This document shows, one piece after another, positions 5,117-5,398 of a stretch of DNA of 5,398 nucleotides. Source of the stretch: Candidatus Latescibacterota bacterium (GTDB lineage Bacteria > Latescibacterota > 4484-107); assembly GCA_030613045.1 (NCBI GenBank), contig JAUWMS010000239.1, positions 1 to 5,398 on the forward strand, given 5' to 3'. The notes under the pieces are model-generated. The model did no database searches. It saw only the letters and a program-made list of their open reading frames with translations, and was not told the DNA's origin. The translations under genes and the position numbers were made by a program. Every line of letters begins with the position of its first letter. Within the stretch, counting starts at the first letter, position 1.

Positions 5117-5250
5117 GAGCAAGGACTATTGCTCCGTCAAGTTCGATTTGACGGATGGGACGTAGGGACAAACTCTGTTGTTCGTCGTTGACAGCCCACG
5201 ACTTCAAGTCGTGGGCTGCTGACTACCCACCATTCTTCCTTTGACGGAGC
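5117..5250. other. Nested, mutually exclusive inverted repeats upstream of the last gene
   Basis: Several perfect complementary pairs share sequence. GAGCAA (5117-5122) pairs with TTGCTC (5129-5134). TCCGTCAA (5133-5140) pairs with TTGACGGA (5148-5155). The longer GCTCCGTCAA (5131-5140) also pairs with TTGACGGAGC (5241-5250), enclosing the strong hairpin at 5192-5218. The three pairings using 5129-5140 cannot all form at once. This could be a structured leader RNA or a small non-autonomous mobile element; no matching known RNA family was recognised. The rest of the gap up to 5352 shows nothing clear. Confidence 0.45.
5192..5218. repeat. Hairpin repeat, copy 2 (CAGCCCACGACTT stem)
   Basis: CAGCCCACGACTT (5192-5204) and AAGTCGTGGGCTG (5206-5218) are perfect 13-nt inverted repeats around one base, giving a practical 11-bp stem with a TTCAA loop. 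The right flank extends the match to copy 1: CGTGGGCTGCTGAC (5210-5223) is the exact reverse complement of 1173-1186. There is no T-run on either side. The stem resembles hairpins seen near IS200/IS605-family ends and REP sequences; that resemblance is from memory. Confidence 0.65.
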
Positions 5251-5352
5251 GCTGGAGTGCGTTTGATGGCATCGACGGCCGGCAACTCAACTTCAGACAG
5301 AGCACCTCAAGCAAACTTTTCAACCACCCTCTAAATCGAGAAAGAAATCCTC

Positions 5353-5398
5353 ATGAATGAAATCAACCGCATCGTTGTAGTAGGATGTTCCGGATGCG
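5353..5398 (+). CDS. N-terminus of a protein with possible dinucleotide-binding start (cut by window edge)
   Basis: Fifteen codons are visible, reading MNEINRIVVVGCSGC. A hydrophobic beta strand (IVVVG) followed by a glycine turn is the usual beginning of a Rossmann-type FAD- or NAD(P)-binding domain, and anaerobe flavoprotein oxidoreductases can start with VVVGCSG. The Cys-rich turn is not the canonical GxGxxG, so other folds remain possible. An in-frame TAA at 5332-5334 limits how far upstream translation could begin, and a weak purine site (GAGAAAG, 5338-5344) precedes the ATG by 8 nt. The rest of the gene is outside the window. Confidence 0.5.
   Translation, partial: MNEINRIVVVGCSGC

Noticed and set aside
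5188..5193. Perfect -35 box TTGACA before the last gene
   Set aside because: At 16-18 nt spacing the sequence is the GC-rich hairpin arm (around GTGGGC), with no acceptable -10 box.

Overview
The window reads as chromosomal DNA of a bacterium, probably an uncultured anaerobe or facultative anaerobe of the Chloroflexota/Nitrospirota/deltaproteobacterial type. The phylum is an inference from gene mix and intergenic style and is not proven. Every gene is on the + strand, most have clear purine-rich Shine-Dalgarno sites, and base composition is mixed, slightly G+C rich by eye. No rRNA, tRNA, CRISPR array, transposase or phage gene was seen.

Layout. 2-508 is the C-terminal half of a major facilitator transporter cut by the window edge. 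662-1162 is a two-cluster 4Fe-4S ferredoxin with a long tail ending in Gly/Arg repeats. 1348-1872 is a TrmO-type tRNA methyltransferase, and 2020-2682 a YggS/PLPBP pyridoxal-phosphate homeostasis protein. 2814-3374 is a DUF1684 protein, followed 20 nt later by a FucI/AraA-like sugar isomerase (3395-4660); these two look like an operon. 4850-5077 is a 75-residue protein with three cysteines. 5353 to the edge is the first 15 codons of a protein with a possible dinucleotide-binding start.

The genes do not form one obvious pathway. The ferredoxin, TrmO and YggS are housekeeping or redox accessory functions. The DUF1684/isomerase pair is the only tight unit, and its substrate cannot be read from sequence.

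The most unusual content is between the genes. Four gaps (1271-1333, 1914-1991, 2711-2781, 4755-4821) each hold an element built the same way: short words of 7-10 nt repeated in tandem on one arm, then a spacer, then related words in inverted orientation. The words differ at each locus, but each element ends close upstream of the next gene's ribosome binding site. In three of the four the spacer is G-rich on one strand. Separately, a hairpin with a GCCCACG/CGTGGGC stem occurs twice in opposite orientations (1173-1209 and around 5192-5223). The second copy sits inside a nest of mutually exclusive inverted repeats (5117-5250) upstream of the last gene.
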